Origin: Annulohypoxylon bovei var. microspora | Lineage: Eukaryota > Ascomycota > Sordariomycetes > Xylariales > Hypoxylaceae | Reading direction: 5' to 3' | NCBI GenBank assembly: GCA_022836615.1 | Contig: MU405244.1 | Span: 124,001 to 188,000, forward strand | DNA length: 64,000 nt | Shown: positions 45,201-56,608 of the stretch, one piece after another | Position numbering within the stretch: the stretch's first letter is position 1 | Layout: the number at the start of each line of letters is the position of its first letter | Notes under the pieces: generated by a model | Seen by the model: only the letters and a program-made list of their open reading frames with translations | Databases searched by the model: none | What the model was told of the DNA's origin: nothing | Program-made: the position numbers and the translations under genes

Positions 45201-47158
45201 TCTTTTTCATTATAATAAAAGCCTGTGGTATCTAAGGCAGGTGAAGCCGCACACGGCACATTAATGATTATCTACCAAGGTAGGTATTGCATCGCCATTA
45301 TAGAAGCATAAGTATTCACATCCAAATGTCCGGAGTTGTAGGTATATATGACTTTTTAATATATACATAATATATGAATATAGGTATAATCCCTAGAGCG
45401 AGAGAAATATCGCTCATATGATGATCTTGGCTGAGTGTTTTAAACCACAGTGCATTGAGATAAAATGCACTGCGTATTACATGATTACCTAAGATACCTG
45501 GGTCACGGGTCGCCGTGGCTGTAAGTGAGATCGGCCGAGTCCGTGGACCGCGATCTACACAATTTCTTCAACGTTGTCTATGTTTCTCTTTCGTCCTACA
45601 TTGGAAGCGCATCAATACTACGATATTGCTTTCCATATTGGTGCCACTTAGTTTTTATTCTCTGTGAATGTTTACTATTTAGTTATCAAACACCCTCATA
45701 CAATTGGCTATGGGCGCAATCAGCTTTAGGTGGTGGCAAATCTTGATCGCACCAGCCAAGTCCTAATGTTAGTCAATTCCGACGTTCTACTATGTAGGTC
45801 CTAGGCAGATCATGACTCGTGTGGCCCGCTAGTTTCATTGCAGTGTCTCCCTCCAATCCGTACCAATTTCAGAGTCTTCACTATTAACTAAGGAATCGCA
45901 GACGGACATATGCCTCATTCGACGACAGCAAATATAACAAATACACGTAGGCAACGTCATCTCGATGCGGTGAACGATTTGAGAGTCTGTGTCCCCGACT
46001 ATAGAGATTAATATTTTGAAGGGACTATCGCGCCCCGTTGCCGTCGGCCTATAGTCTTATCGGGTGTATGATTCCGCCGGTACTAGGGGGGGGGGCCTTT
46101 TTAACGCACGTGGGGTTAGGCGCTACGGATTAGTGAACTTGAAGAGCCACCCAAACGTCTTTGGTGCCGCACTCCGCATATGGATGGACGTCCCTAAACA
46201 CAGATAGGGGTATGAAACAGCCCGTTTCGGTAGGGCTGTAGCTTTCGCAGTCCATGACAAAATGTATGTTCTGGTAAGTGAGGTCATAGTTGAACGCTGA
46301 ACGATCGTTATTTAGAAGAACTGACTAGTTGATAGCCTTATTTCTCGCATGTCGTTGTCAACGGCGATGATCTTTTCCTCTTCACCAGTCTTTCCCCATT
46401 AAACAAACTCGCTGTAAGCGAGCGTCGAGTGGTCCGATAAAAGTGTGGGCCTTTGTCCTAGATCTAATCGATCTTTGCCTAGTGCCTTTTGTCTGGCCTA
46501 TAAAAATTCTGGTATTTTATGGATGTGGTCCCGATAGTCCTACCTACACAGTCGACCAATCGCAAGCCCTTGTCACCCGCCGCACTCGTGCCTTAAGGCT
46601 GATTCTAAGCTGAAAGCTATACCTGTTCCTAGAACTAGTCGACTTCCCAATACTGATAGTGCCCCTTGGTCTTTGTGCACGCTGCATGTTGGTAATGGTT
46701 CGACGAGGGCTTAGCGGCTCACCATCATGGGCTTCTTCGGAGTGCAGGCCCCATTTCGGACGGCACAATCTCAGTCAGAGGAAACCAGGAAATTACGCAG
46801 GCATCGAGGAGAATATGCAAACGCTCTTTATAAAAATTAGTCACATAATGTACAAGGCCATTGCTCTAGCTTACGGCCGTCCCTCTAGGTATGAAGGACA
46901 GCTGACCCCTAACCAGGGTGGGAATGGCTAGGTCCCTATAGAGCAAACAAGTGTTTTTATCTCATAGTCGAGACGTTCTCTTTCTTTCCTTCGTCTCTTC
47001 TTCCTTCTCATCAAGTCGACAAGAAACGGCATATTGGCCAGCTGTAGCAAACATCTTGTTTGCGTCCTTTCGTTGAGTAGTCCGGCGATCACATTCATTA
47101 CGGCTTCGGCCACTTACGATCTTTACGAACAACACAATCTCTTAATAAAACCTTTAAG
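42201..47158. other. Gene-poor stretch of about 5 kb
   Basis: AT-rich, with AGGTACCTAGG words (42805-42837), a run of ten G at 46086-46095, and only one weak gene candidate (44037-44308). Short frames at 42904-43215, 45525-45746 and 46544-46931 lack family signals. The right end is the chitinase promoter and leader. Confidence 0.5.
44037..44308 (-). CDS. Candidate small two-exon gene or gene relic (70 aa)
   Basis: Exon 1 at 44284-44308 (MNSVVLSA) and exon 2 at 44037-44224, with a 59-base intron ending TTTGACAG; the frame is continuous through the join to TAG. The C-terminal part (VINYEDFLNNPERTQFAVPR) looks protein-like, but no family is recognised. It stands alone in a gene-poor stretch, so it may be the remains of a larger gene or chance. 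Confidence 0.25.
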
Positions 47159-50100
47159 ATGGTGAAGACTTCAATCTTGATGGCCGCGTTTTCGGCGTCG
47201 TCTGTCATTGCCACTTACACGCCAGACTACAAGCTTAATGCCTATTGGGTATGATATCCTATTCTTAAAACAACTTTCCTTTTCTCACAAAATATTTATA
47301 GGGGCAATCTGGGCCCTGGACCGATTTCCTCGGCGACCACTGTGAGTCCGATAGCGTTGACTTCGTCACTCTCGCCTTCGTAAACAACTCGCCCGAGAAT
47401 GGAAACGGTACTGATTACCCGGGCACCAACTTCGCCGCACATTGCGCGGCAGAAGTCTATGTTAACAATAACCGAAACTCTAAACTTCTTAGCTCATGCT
47501 CTTATATCAAGGATGATATTAAGACATGCCAGAGCCTCGGTAAGAAGGTGTTATTGTCGGTGGGAGGAGTATATTCTGAGTCGAGCAACTACGCGCTTTC
47601 CTCTGTCCAGGCCGGTATTGACTTCGCGGATTTCCTCTACAACGCGTTTGGTCCTTACAAGGATGGATACACTGGCCCGCGACCTTTTGATACGAGCTCT
47701 ACGGATCACACTATTCTCGATGGATTCGACTTCGATATTGAGACTAAGTTTGGTAAGAAATATCTATTTCCTCCTTCTCTGGAAATCTTGGCCGTATTGG
47801 TCATCTCACTCGTGCTCCGCACATTACTAACTCTTACATATAGATGATCAAGAGCCATACGTTAACATGGTGAACCATCTGCGTGACCTCATTACCAACG
47901 ATGGCGAAGACATGATCCTCTCGGCTGCCCCTCAGTGCCCGCAGGATACCCAGTACTTCCAAATGGAGACCATCCTTCAGGAGGCCAAGTTTGACAAGAT
48001 TTGGATCCAGTTCTACAACAACCCGTCCTGTGAGGCAACTTCGACAGGTTTCAACTATGATGCTTGGGAGTCATTCATCGATGGTGGAGTTAACGACGAT
48101 GCCGAACTCTTCATCGGCCTTCCAGGAAGCCTGGAGGCTGTTGGTACATTGGGCACTGGCTACATCACCCCTGAGCTAGCAAAGTCCCTTATCTGCACGT
48201 ATAAAAACAGGGAGCATTTTGGTGGTGCTATGTTGTGGGATGCTTACTACGCTTCCGAGAACGTTGACCTCGAAAATAAATCATACCTTGAATCGGTTGC
48301 CGAAGTTCTGAAATGTGGTGGTTGCGATGCCGACGTCTGCGCTCCCCCCACGACGTCTAGCTCGACTGTATCATCGTCGACCACGACCTCGTCCTCTAGC
48401 TTGTCTACTTCGTCGACTGTTAGCACTACTTCCACCTCCAGCTCCGCTTCAAGCACTAGCAGCACCTCAAGCAGTGTCTCAAGCACATCCTCTAGCATTA
48501 CCTCTAGCACCACATCTTCCTCCAGCTCTGCCTCAATCACTAGCAGCAGCACCTCCAGCAGCATTACTAGCAGCAGCACCAGCTCCTCCTCCTCCTCCTT
48601 TAGCAGCACATCTACTTCAAGCACTGCCTCAACCGCTAGCTCCACGTCTAGCTCCGCTTCCTCTTCGAGCACTGCTAGCGCCTCTTCATCCTCCAGCAGC
48701 ACCGTTTCAAGCTCTGCCACTACATCAAGCAGTACCAGCAGCAGCAGTGCTACTAGCTCGAGCAGCATCTCCACTTCTAGCTCTGCTGCCACCTCAAGCA
48801 CTGCTTCGGCTTCTAGCTCTTCAAGCACTAGCAGTGCCTCTTCGTCTTCTAGTAGCACTACCTCAAGCTCTGCAGCCACGACGAGCAGCTCTTCGACCGT
48901 TAGCACTGCATCAACTTCGAGCTCTACCTCGAGCACTTTCAGCAGCGCTTCAACTTTAAGCTCTGTTAGTTCTTCAAGCAGCGTGTCTTCAACTGCTTCT
49001 TCTTCCGTTGCTAGCTCTAGCAGCACCTCAAGTTATTCTGCTACCACGAGCAGTGCTTCCTCAAGCTCTGCTAGCTCATCCAGCAGCCTGTCTATGGCCT
49101 CATCTTCCTCCGTCACTGCCTCCAGCAGTTCCTCGGGTAGCAGCACCTCCAGTTCTTATATCGCGACGTCAACATCCAGCGTCTCAGCAAGTGCTACCCA
49201 ATCCTCGTCAAGCTCTCTTGTCACAAGCAGTAGCGCTGCTTCGTCTATTAGCACCACTTCCAGCGCTTCATATAGTGCCTCGACCACCTCCTCGGACGAT
49301 GAAGATGACTGCACTGCGGACGAGACCTCGAGCTCATTCACCGAGTCAGCCACTGTTAGTGTCTCGGCAACTACTACCGGATCGCAGAGCGTTTCCCAAA
49401 CGTTCTCATCCAGCAGCTTTGCAACGGCGACGGCATCTTCCAGTGTTTCGTCTTACACCAACAGCAGCTCTTCTGCCACGGGATCCACATCCAGCGGAGC
49501 GACGACTACCTTCAGTGCTTCTTCGGCAAGCATCACTTCGTCCACGTACCCCTTCGGCAACTCCTCTGCTGTACAGTACACGACCAGCACCGTGAAGACC
49601 ACGACTGTCTACACCGTGACATCTTGCGCTCCCACCGTAACCAACTGCCCAGCCAGAGGATCCGTCGTCACCGAAACGATTGATCTATACACGACAGTGT
49701 GCCCCGTCACCGCGACCCAGAAGCCGACCACTGCTCTTACCTCAGCTCCCGCCACGGCTGCTACCACGGTTCCCACCAACGTCCCCTTGTCCACAAGCAC
49801 GATCTACAGCACCGTCGTTGCCACCATCACCAAGTGCCCGGCCTACGTAGAGAACTGCCCCGCCAGGACCACCACCCAGACCATCTCGGTCTCCACAATT
49901 CTCGTCCCCGCCACCGCCAAGACTTCAGAGGCCACACCCGCCACCACCACCACTGCCGCGGTCACGTACCCCGCCGGCGACAGCAAATCCGAGGCCTCGT
50001 CCTCGAAGCCTTTCCAGGCCGCCGCCGCGCCCAGCTACCCGGCCGCCGGCTCGGAAAGCACGCCCAGCTCGGCAAGCGTCCCCGGCAGCCCGTCCGCCGC

Positions 50101-50341
50101 CAGCACCTTGACCGTCGCCGTGTACCCCACGGGCAAGGTCGGCAGCTTCAGCGCCGGCAACAGCACGCTCCCCGCGTTCAGCGCCGGCACGGGATACCCG
50201 ATCGCGCCGACAACTACTAGCTCCAGCACTGGCTACACGGCCGCGACTGTGTACCCTACCGCGTCCGTGGTCACGGCCGGATCGGCTAAGACTGCTTCGC
50301 TGAGCCTTGGGCTGTTGGCTGTTGTCGCATTTGTTTTGTAG
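47159..50341 (+). CDS. chiA: GPI-anchored class III chitinase, GH18 (1012 aa)
   Basis: Three exons: 47159-47248, 47302-47752 and 47844-50341. A signal peptide (MVKTSILMAAFSASSVIA) precedes a GH18 domain (residues ~25-340). KKVLLSVGG and DGFDFDIE, the chitinase signature, are present, with the catalytic Glu near residue 177. From ~345 to ~620 the chain is a Ser/Thr-dominated tract, probably heavily O-mannosylated, followed by two Cys-containing modules (SCAPTVTNCPAR and KCPAYVENCPAR). The end is a small-residue site and hydrophobic tail (SLGLLAVVAFVL), as for a GPI anchor. This layout resembles Aspergillus ChiA. It likely remodels chitin at the wall surface. Confidence 0.93.
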
Positions 50342-51337
50342 ATGAGACGTATGTAGATAGGGGAGATAGGTTCGTGAGATGTTGATGAGTTATGGGATAT
50401 GTATATCAGTGTATGTATATGCCTCAATACTTATTAGGTATAGAAGAGAGAATGTTAAAAATAGAAATTGATTTATTTGATTTCGAAATCCGAATAATGC
50501 TGCATGTGAGATAATGTTAGTCGAGGACGCGACGGGAAGAATCTACAAGGTTACTAGTCGCCGTTCTGTGTTGCACCGTCTTTTACTGCGGTTCTATCGT
50601 GGCGTCATCGAACACTACCCCGGCAAGATGCTTCTCGACCTTTCCGACGTGGGGCTTCGTCTTATTCTCCGGGTAAAATTCGAGCTGATCCTCGCAAATC
50701 TGAGGCGGAATTTGTCGATCGATACCATTGAGATTGAAAAGGCACTGAGGCATTGACCACTCTGCGATCGTGTTGCCGTAACCGTTGCCTAGTAGCCTTG
50801 GAAGATTTCTGCCACACTGACCGCCTCGAATGTCTGAGAGAGGTTTATAAATACTTCGTCCCCCTCCCATTTTGTCGATTTTCTTTCTTCCTTTCTTCTT
50901 CATACTTACCTTGTTCCGCGCACCCCAGCTCAAGCATCGGGGTTCGCATGGGGAGAGACCTGCATTGCACAGCGCGGAGTCGATCCTCTTCTATTATCCC
51001 TCGTGGATCGTAGGGAGCGCAATTTTTGATATCTTCACGTTTTCATTTTGAGCGATGCCTCGGTGCATCGCCATCAGGAAGATGCTCACAGATCGATGTG
51101 TTGTTGGCATGTGGTTTAATGGCTAGGTACCTACCTACCCAACTACACTGGCCATGTTCACTTCGTTACTAGGTGGGTTTGTGCATGACTATTTCGTCTT
51201 GGTTCTACGCGCATTCTGAGAACGCGAAGTTCGGCAAAAGTATCGACCAAAACACTCGAACCTCAAGGTTAAAACAACTCGAAAAAAAGAAACACCCGCA
51301 TTAGAATGTTCCACAGCAGATTCTGAAGTAGACGTAA
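50342..51337. other. Intergenic between chitinase and tRNA-Gly
   Basis: About 1 kb. Overlapping open frames on both strands at 50514-50933 have reasonable composition but no family signal and no supporting splice structure. An AGGTACCTACCTACC word occurs at 51125-51139. Confidence 0.45.
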
Positions 51338-51408
51338 TGCATTAGCCGCGAATCGAACGCGGGGCCCATCGATGGCAACGATGGATTTTACCACTAAACC
51401 ACTAATGC
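51338..51408 (-). tRNA. tRNA-Gly (anticodon GCC)
   Basis: On the minus strand the 71-base sequence folds as a cloverleaf. The acceptor stem is GCATTAG paired with CTAATGC, with discriminator A. The D-arm contains TGGTTTAGTGG. The anticodon stem CATCG/CGATG has loop TTGCCAT (anticodon GCC). The T-arm stem CCGCG/CGCGG encloses TTCGATT. No intron. It decodes GGC/GGU. Confidence 0.95.
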
Positions 51409-51699
51409 TGTTTCGGAGTCCTCCGATAGTTGTGTGGAAATTCGGCAATTAAGAGCTATTATATTCGTAGCAGACTAATCTTTTGATACAGAGGCTAGCC
51501 AATAGGAATCAATATTGCTACCACATTTTTAGTTTTTTTTTACTTAAGTCGTCCAGTCATTGCGAAATCATCTCGAATCACAGGCGAAACTACATACAAT
51601 CTAGACAATATGTTCATCGCTGGTGCTTCAATTAAATGATCGACTGGACTTGACACGACGACAGCCGTAACAAAAATCCATCAGAACTTTTGCCGCATC

Positions 51700-52292
51700 T
51701 TACATTTTGATGCCCTCCTCGCTACTCGTAGCCCACTTGATACCCCTCTCCTTGCCAACCATGCCGTCGGTAACGCCCTTGATCTCGTTCTGACACCAGA
51801 CGTTATCCGCCGACGTATTCGCAAGCGCGAACCCGTACTCGGATAGGAACTCGGGGTCTACGGTCCCTACCGCCAACGCGAGGTGGTCGAACGACTCGTC
51901 CCGCCAGTACAGAAAACTCCCGCACTCGGTGCAGAATGCGCGCTGGATCCCCGGCGTCGCGTAGAACTTCTTGAGCGTCGTCGTGGGTGTCGAGAATGCG
52001 AAATTGCTCAGCAGGACGTGGTGCGCTACGAAGATCAGGGCGCCCGTGTTGCGCCTGCACTGCGTGCACTGACAACTTCCGCTCTGGGGTTCGTCAATTA
52101 GGTCGGTTCATCAAAAGTTTACCCCATCTACTTCATTAGATGATAGTGTAATCGTAGTATTATTCTACATACCGCTTCCAAGAAATCGTGACCATCTGGG
52201 AAGTCAGCTTTATATTTAATGGCGCCGCAGAGACAGCCCCCTGTGATGGACGCCGGCTTCGGGAAACTGTCCGCGGCTGTTGGTCCAGCCAT
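51700..52292 (-). CDS. GFA/CENP-V-type zinc-binding protein (167 aa)
   Basis: Two exons, 52173-52292 and 51700-52083, joined in phase 0 by an 89-base intron. This is the glutathione-dependent formaldehyde-activating enzyme (GFA) fold. The zinc-binding cysteines are all visible: GGCLCG (Cys20, Cys22), GSCQCTQC (Cys44, Cys46, Cys49) and FCTEC (Cys91, Cys94). Length fits the family. Many fungal members have no proven substrate, so a role in formaldehyde or small-thiol chemistry is only the family assumption. Confidence 0.92.
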
Positions 52293-53179
52293 TTTGTTGG
52301 TTAATCTTAAGCGCCTCTAGTGAATTGGTTCCAAATTGATACTAATCTTGTAAGTTAATTTCTATTCCTTAAATGGTATTCCTGATGATTATATTTCATC
52401 TTCAGAGTTGAGTTCTTGGGGTAGATGGGACAAGTCTCTTATACAGATCCCCGCTTGTCAAACACGCCTTTCGACACACCTAATGACGTTCATGCCAATA
52501 CTCTTAGTATATATCAACGAAAGGTTAGGCAATAGAAGCCAATGAAAGCTTTTTAACAGCATTCTCAATTGAGATTCATGTACATGGACCCGCTCATTTG
52601 GTAAAAGGGTATTTGACGGTTCGTAAAGTACCTAATATGATCATGCTAGCTACGAAGACCATATATTCAGCCCAAGATACCCTTCAGAGCACCATGTTTA
52701 AGCATCCTCCGCACCTCGGATCCGGGAGGGACTGGATGATAGATAATACGGGAAAGTACGGCGCTAGATACCAATCAACGACGTCCTTCTTCTAAACATT
52801 GGCCTAGTTGCTTAACTAGGCATCTAGCTAAAATGATAGAGCAACGAAGTCAGCAGTTCGTGTGCTGACAAATTCAATATAAAATTGACAGACTCGAGTC
52901 ATGACTCGGGAAGCTACAGATAAGACAATTTTAGCTTTTTTTTTTTACGAGAGCGACTCTTCGAAGTCGCTATCTACATAGTATGGAGACACGTACAGTA
53001 TGTGCGAAAGCTAACAAGAAACCAGAATAGGCAATTCGAGAGCTAGTGAACCAATCGGAAATCTGTTTAGACAACAGGGATAGCTAGCTAAGACCACGTA
53101 CTTAGGTAAACATGTCACGGAAATAAGCGGAGAGGAAAAGTTGAAGACTGAAGCAAGATTCCATGATATCAGATAGAGG
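52293..53179. other. Intergenic, no gene recognised
   Basis: About 890 bases upstream of the GFA gene and at the 3' end of the beta-galactosidase gene. A short frame at 52598-52795 has no support. Confidence 0.5.
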
Positions 53180-56100
53180 TCAGTACGCCCCCTCACGCAG
53201 CGACCAAGCCGGGCTTTCGACCAAAACAACAGGATCGCGTCCCGTTAAAACCGGCACACCGGCCTCAAGCGTAAAATCGAAGACGGGTGGGTCATCGCTC
53301 TCCTCCATACGCCATATCGCCAATCCGATCCAATTATCTCCATTGTAATTCAGAATTCCCTCGGGGACTGGAAAGCTTGTCTGTGGCCCAATGTGACTCA
53401 CGAACTTGCCGAACTGCCATCCGTTTACGTACAGTTGGATGCGCACGGCGCCACCGACAACGTTGCGGAAGGAGAAAGAGAGCGGGATGTCGTAGGTGTC
53501 GGAAGGTAAATCGAGAGAAAGTGGTGCTGTATAGTAGGATATACCCGGATCACCCGGCGGAGAGAAGGGAGAGCCAGGAATAAAGTTCTGGGTAGGAGGT
53601 CGAGGTTGATGGTAGCCCTGCCTCTCGACATAGAGCCCCCCTTCGTTCAGGGGACCCCGCACGTGATCGACGTAGTCTTCGCCACCGATATTGCCGGTGA
53701 GTTTCCAGGCTATGGGGGTAGAGTCGAGCAAAGAGCTTGCGAGGCGGTAGTTGAGGATTCCGCGAGGCGCCTTGCCGGTGTCGATACCAGGCACGTAGTT
53801 TTCGTCAAGTCCCATGTGGTCTATTACAACCGTCAAGACATACGATTCTCCTTGCGTGAGACCTGGCAGCTCGTAGGTCGTATCGTAATTCGAACTGCTG
53901 GCGCTGCCGATCCAAGATCCCAGAAAGTTGTCCTTCAGCCAGACCGAGTGGCCGTACGCAGTGCCCCCTTGAGTCTTGACCTTGAAAGACTTCTCTGTAC
54001 CTTTGGCGGTGAAATGGCCCCTAAATAGTAGTACCCCGGCATGGAAACCATAATCCCCAGCGAAGAGCGAGGTAGGTGTCTGGAGAATTTGGTATGAATT
54101 GTTGGTAGACTGGTGATCTGCAGCTACCCATGCCGAGTCATCATAATTTGCTTGAATTTCGGGAAGCGAATTAATACATGACCACGATAATTCTGACAAT
54201 AGAGGAATATCAAGTGATGGGGCCGAATACGAGATGTTAGCGACTATTCTTTCATCTTTATTTTCGAAATCTGTCTTCTTCCCGTTTATAATTAAACTCG
54301 TCGTGTTTTGAGGGGTTCCAATGATCTCGAAAATAGTCGACCTGTTGAAATCCGCGGAGAGGGAGAGCACGCCATTTTCAATGGAAGCAGATCTAACAAG
54401 ATACGGTCCATTGACAATCAGTGACGAAGACGTGCTAATTTCGGGTACCCAATAATTGTAAGCAGAATTTCGATCTGCCGATTCATTAGCTCAAAACGTT
54501 AAACAGGGGGAGTACTATTTACCCAAAATATAAATATGAAGCCCGTCAATCTGAATGATCCTCCTCGTCGTAGAAGTAGCCCAGGCTAAAGTAACGAGTC
54601 CATCAGTACTGTTTACTCTAATAGAGTCATCTGGCACGACTAGAGAACCGCCAGCGATTTTCACTGCAAGTTCATTTATTTCGTTTGGCCCACTATACAC
54701 AATGAGCACTGTCGCGTTTTGAAATTTTTGATGGGTTAAAATTTCCGCCGTCGAGTATAAAAGCTTAATCCCCCGGACATCATAGTCAGTAACCACGATT
54801 TTCGAATCCCTGCCGTGGAGGGTGAGCTCGTCAAATAATGTGGGAATAGAGATATCGCCCTCCAATGTGGTTAACTTCATCGTATAATTATCTGAGGCGG
54901 TTCTAGAATAGTCGCTATGTCGAACAACGAAGAATGACCCGCTTCCTAGCGTACTGTTTCCAGCAAGTCTTGTCACCGTGATAGCTGCATTATTAGCATA
55001 TGTCCAAACTAGAGCAGCTCCTGGTTCAGCTGTCAAGTAATCCGGCGATACTTTCAACCATTCAGCTTCAAGCTTCAGCTCCGAATATTTTTCTCTGGTG
55101 ATTGTCCTGTCTTCGGATATAGCCTGGGATGAAGTTAGCATCCAATCCTTAGGCCAAATGCTCTATACTCACTGCTCCATAGTCATATGACGTATAACCA
55201 CCCGGGTGCCCAATGTTGCCCCAATTTGAACCGCCGTAGATCTAGCATATTTCAGCGGAAAATTCAGGAACGTAGCGGAAATTACTAACCATATAGATAT
55301 TATGGATAGTCGTCCCTGCAGCAAAATTGTTCTTCAAGAAGACTCGTTCGAATTCGTGGTTGATGAACGCGGCACAGCTATTGAATCCCGGTCCACCCCA
55401 AGGATCGTAGGCACCACCTTGAAACTAGCAGCACCTAGTGTTAGCAACATTAGTAATGATTTTGGGTATTTCAAACTCACCTCGACTAATGAGAAAGGGG
55501 TCAAGGGGCTTTGTAACTCGTGAATTTGATGATAGGTTCCCAACAGAGCCAGGGGAGGCCAGGTGGAAGGGTTTCCCTATATCTGTCAGTATCTAAATGG
55601 GAGGGGAACATATCGTACCAACACAATCAAACATAACTGGGTAAGCATCATGTCCCTATTATCCGACAGGATGGCTACTGCTCGTGCTCGATACAACTCA
55701 CGTAGATATCGACTTCACCTAACCCCGTACCTGGAGCATTGCGACCAAGTGCAGCTGCGTCGTTACTGATCAGGGGTACAACAATACCCGCGTTTCGCGC
55801 CTGGTCTTCGACATATTGCATATATTTGGCACTGGGGAAAGGGATAGATACACCGACGGTGTATTCATTCTCAGGTTGATATAGTATCACAGGGCCGCCA
55901 TTAGTAATTTGTGCGCGAGAGATTATAGAACCAATTTGAGCGATATAACTATTCTAAGTTAGTTAGATGTGCGCAACCGTGGCGGTTATAAAGCTGACTT
56001 GTCCGTAGCTGCCAAATAGTCATCATCTGTCGTCCTAAGATGCCCCTTAATACGTTGGAGCCAACCGGGGAATCCGCCGAAACTAACTTCGGCATTGATA

Positions 56101-56608
56101 TAAGGACCAGGTCGCTTCTTCGGTTTAGTAGGCTATCCTAGGAGCATAGAAGAGAACTCACCGCGATGAGATAGATGCCAGCCTTAGTAGCAGCTTCGAA
56201 GAATTGTTCGTAAGCAAACACTCCCTCGGCTGAAAAGTTGTCTGGTTTTCCTTCTAATAAAGCCCAATTGCTATAGAAAGAAACGCAATTAAACCCCATC
56301 GCCTTAATCTTCTGAAAGATGTCGAGCCATAATGATGGGACCGGTAATCTCCAAGGGTGAAATTCGCCACTCATGATCATGACCCTTTCTCCTTTTACAT
56401 GTAATGAATGTGCGTCCCAAGTCACAAGATCTTGTAATGATCTTTCATCATATTCAACGATTGTCTTAGGCGCCTCCCCTGTAATCCAAATATAATTCCG
56501 AATAGCCAAAAATAGAATAGATAAAAAGATAAAATGCCGTATGAAATTTACTGAAACTCTGGTCGGAATTGGTGAGGTTAGTTCTTGTATGGAACTTGGA
56601 ACTCCCAT
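53180..56608 (-). CDS. Beta-galactosidase, GH35 (1012 aa)
   Basis: Nine exons: 56162-56608, 55999-56114, 55702-55948, 55623-55655, 55481-55576, 55290-55424, 55173-55241, 54523-55123, 53180-54474; all introns are 46-56 bases or similar and the frame closes exactly. The enzyme releases galactose from beta-galactosides such as plant cell-wall galactans. Landmarks: MSGEFHPWRLP, then RPGPYINAE, then QPENEY (acid/base Glu216) and LVEFQGG (nucleophile Glu313), then YGGSNWGNIGHPGGYTSYDY. The spacing of the two Glu matches the family. The C-terminal half has the jelly-roll domains. The N-terminus has a hydrophobic segment at about 25-42 preceded by ~24 polar residues, more like a signal anchor than a cleaved signal peptide. 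Confidence 0.93.

Noticed and set aside
48247..49026. 259-codon frame opposite the chitinase Ser/Thr tract
   Set aside because: Antisense of Ser codons gives Glu/Leu/Val/Ala runs; it mirrors the coding bias and has no domain.
50514..50933. Overlapping frames on both strands downstream of the chitinase
   Set aside because: Composition is acceptable, but there is no domain, no supporting splice structure and the strand is ambiguous.
47159..56608. Carbohydrate-degrading or secondary-metabolite gene cluster
   Set aside because: Only two glycosidases, separated by a tRNA and a GFA-type gene, with no transporter, regulator or synthase nearby.
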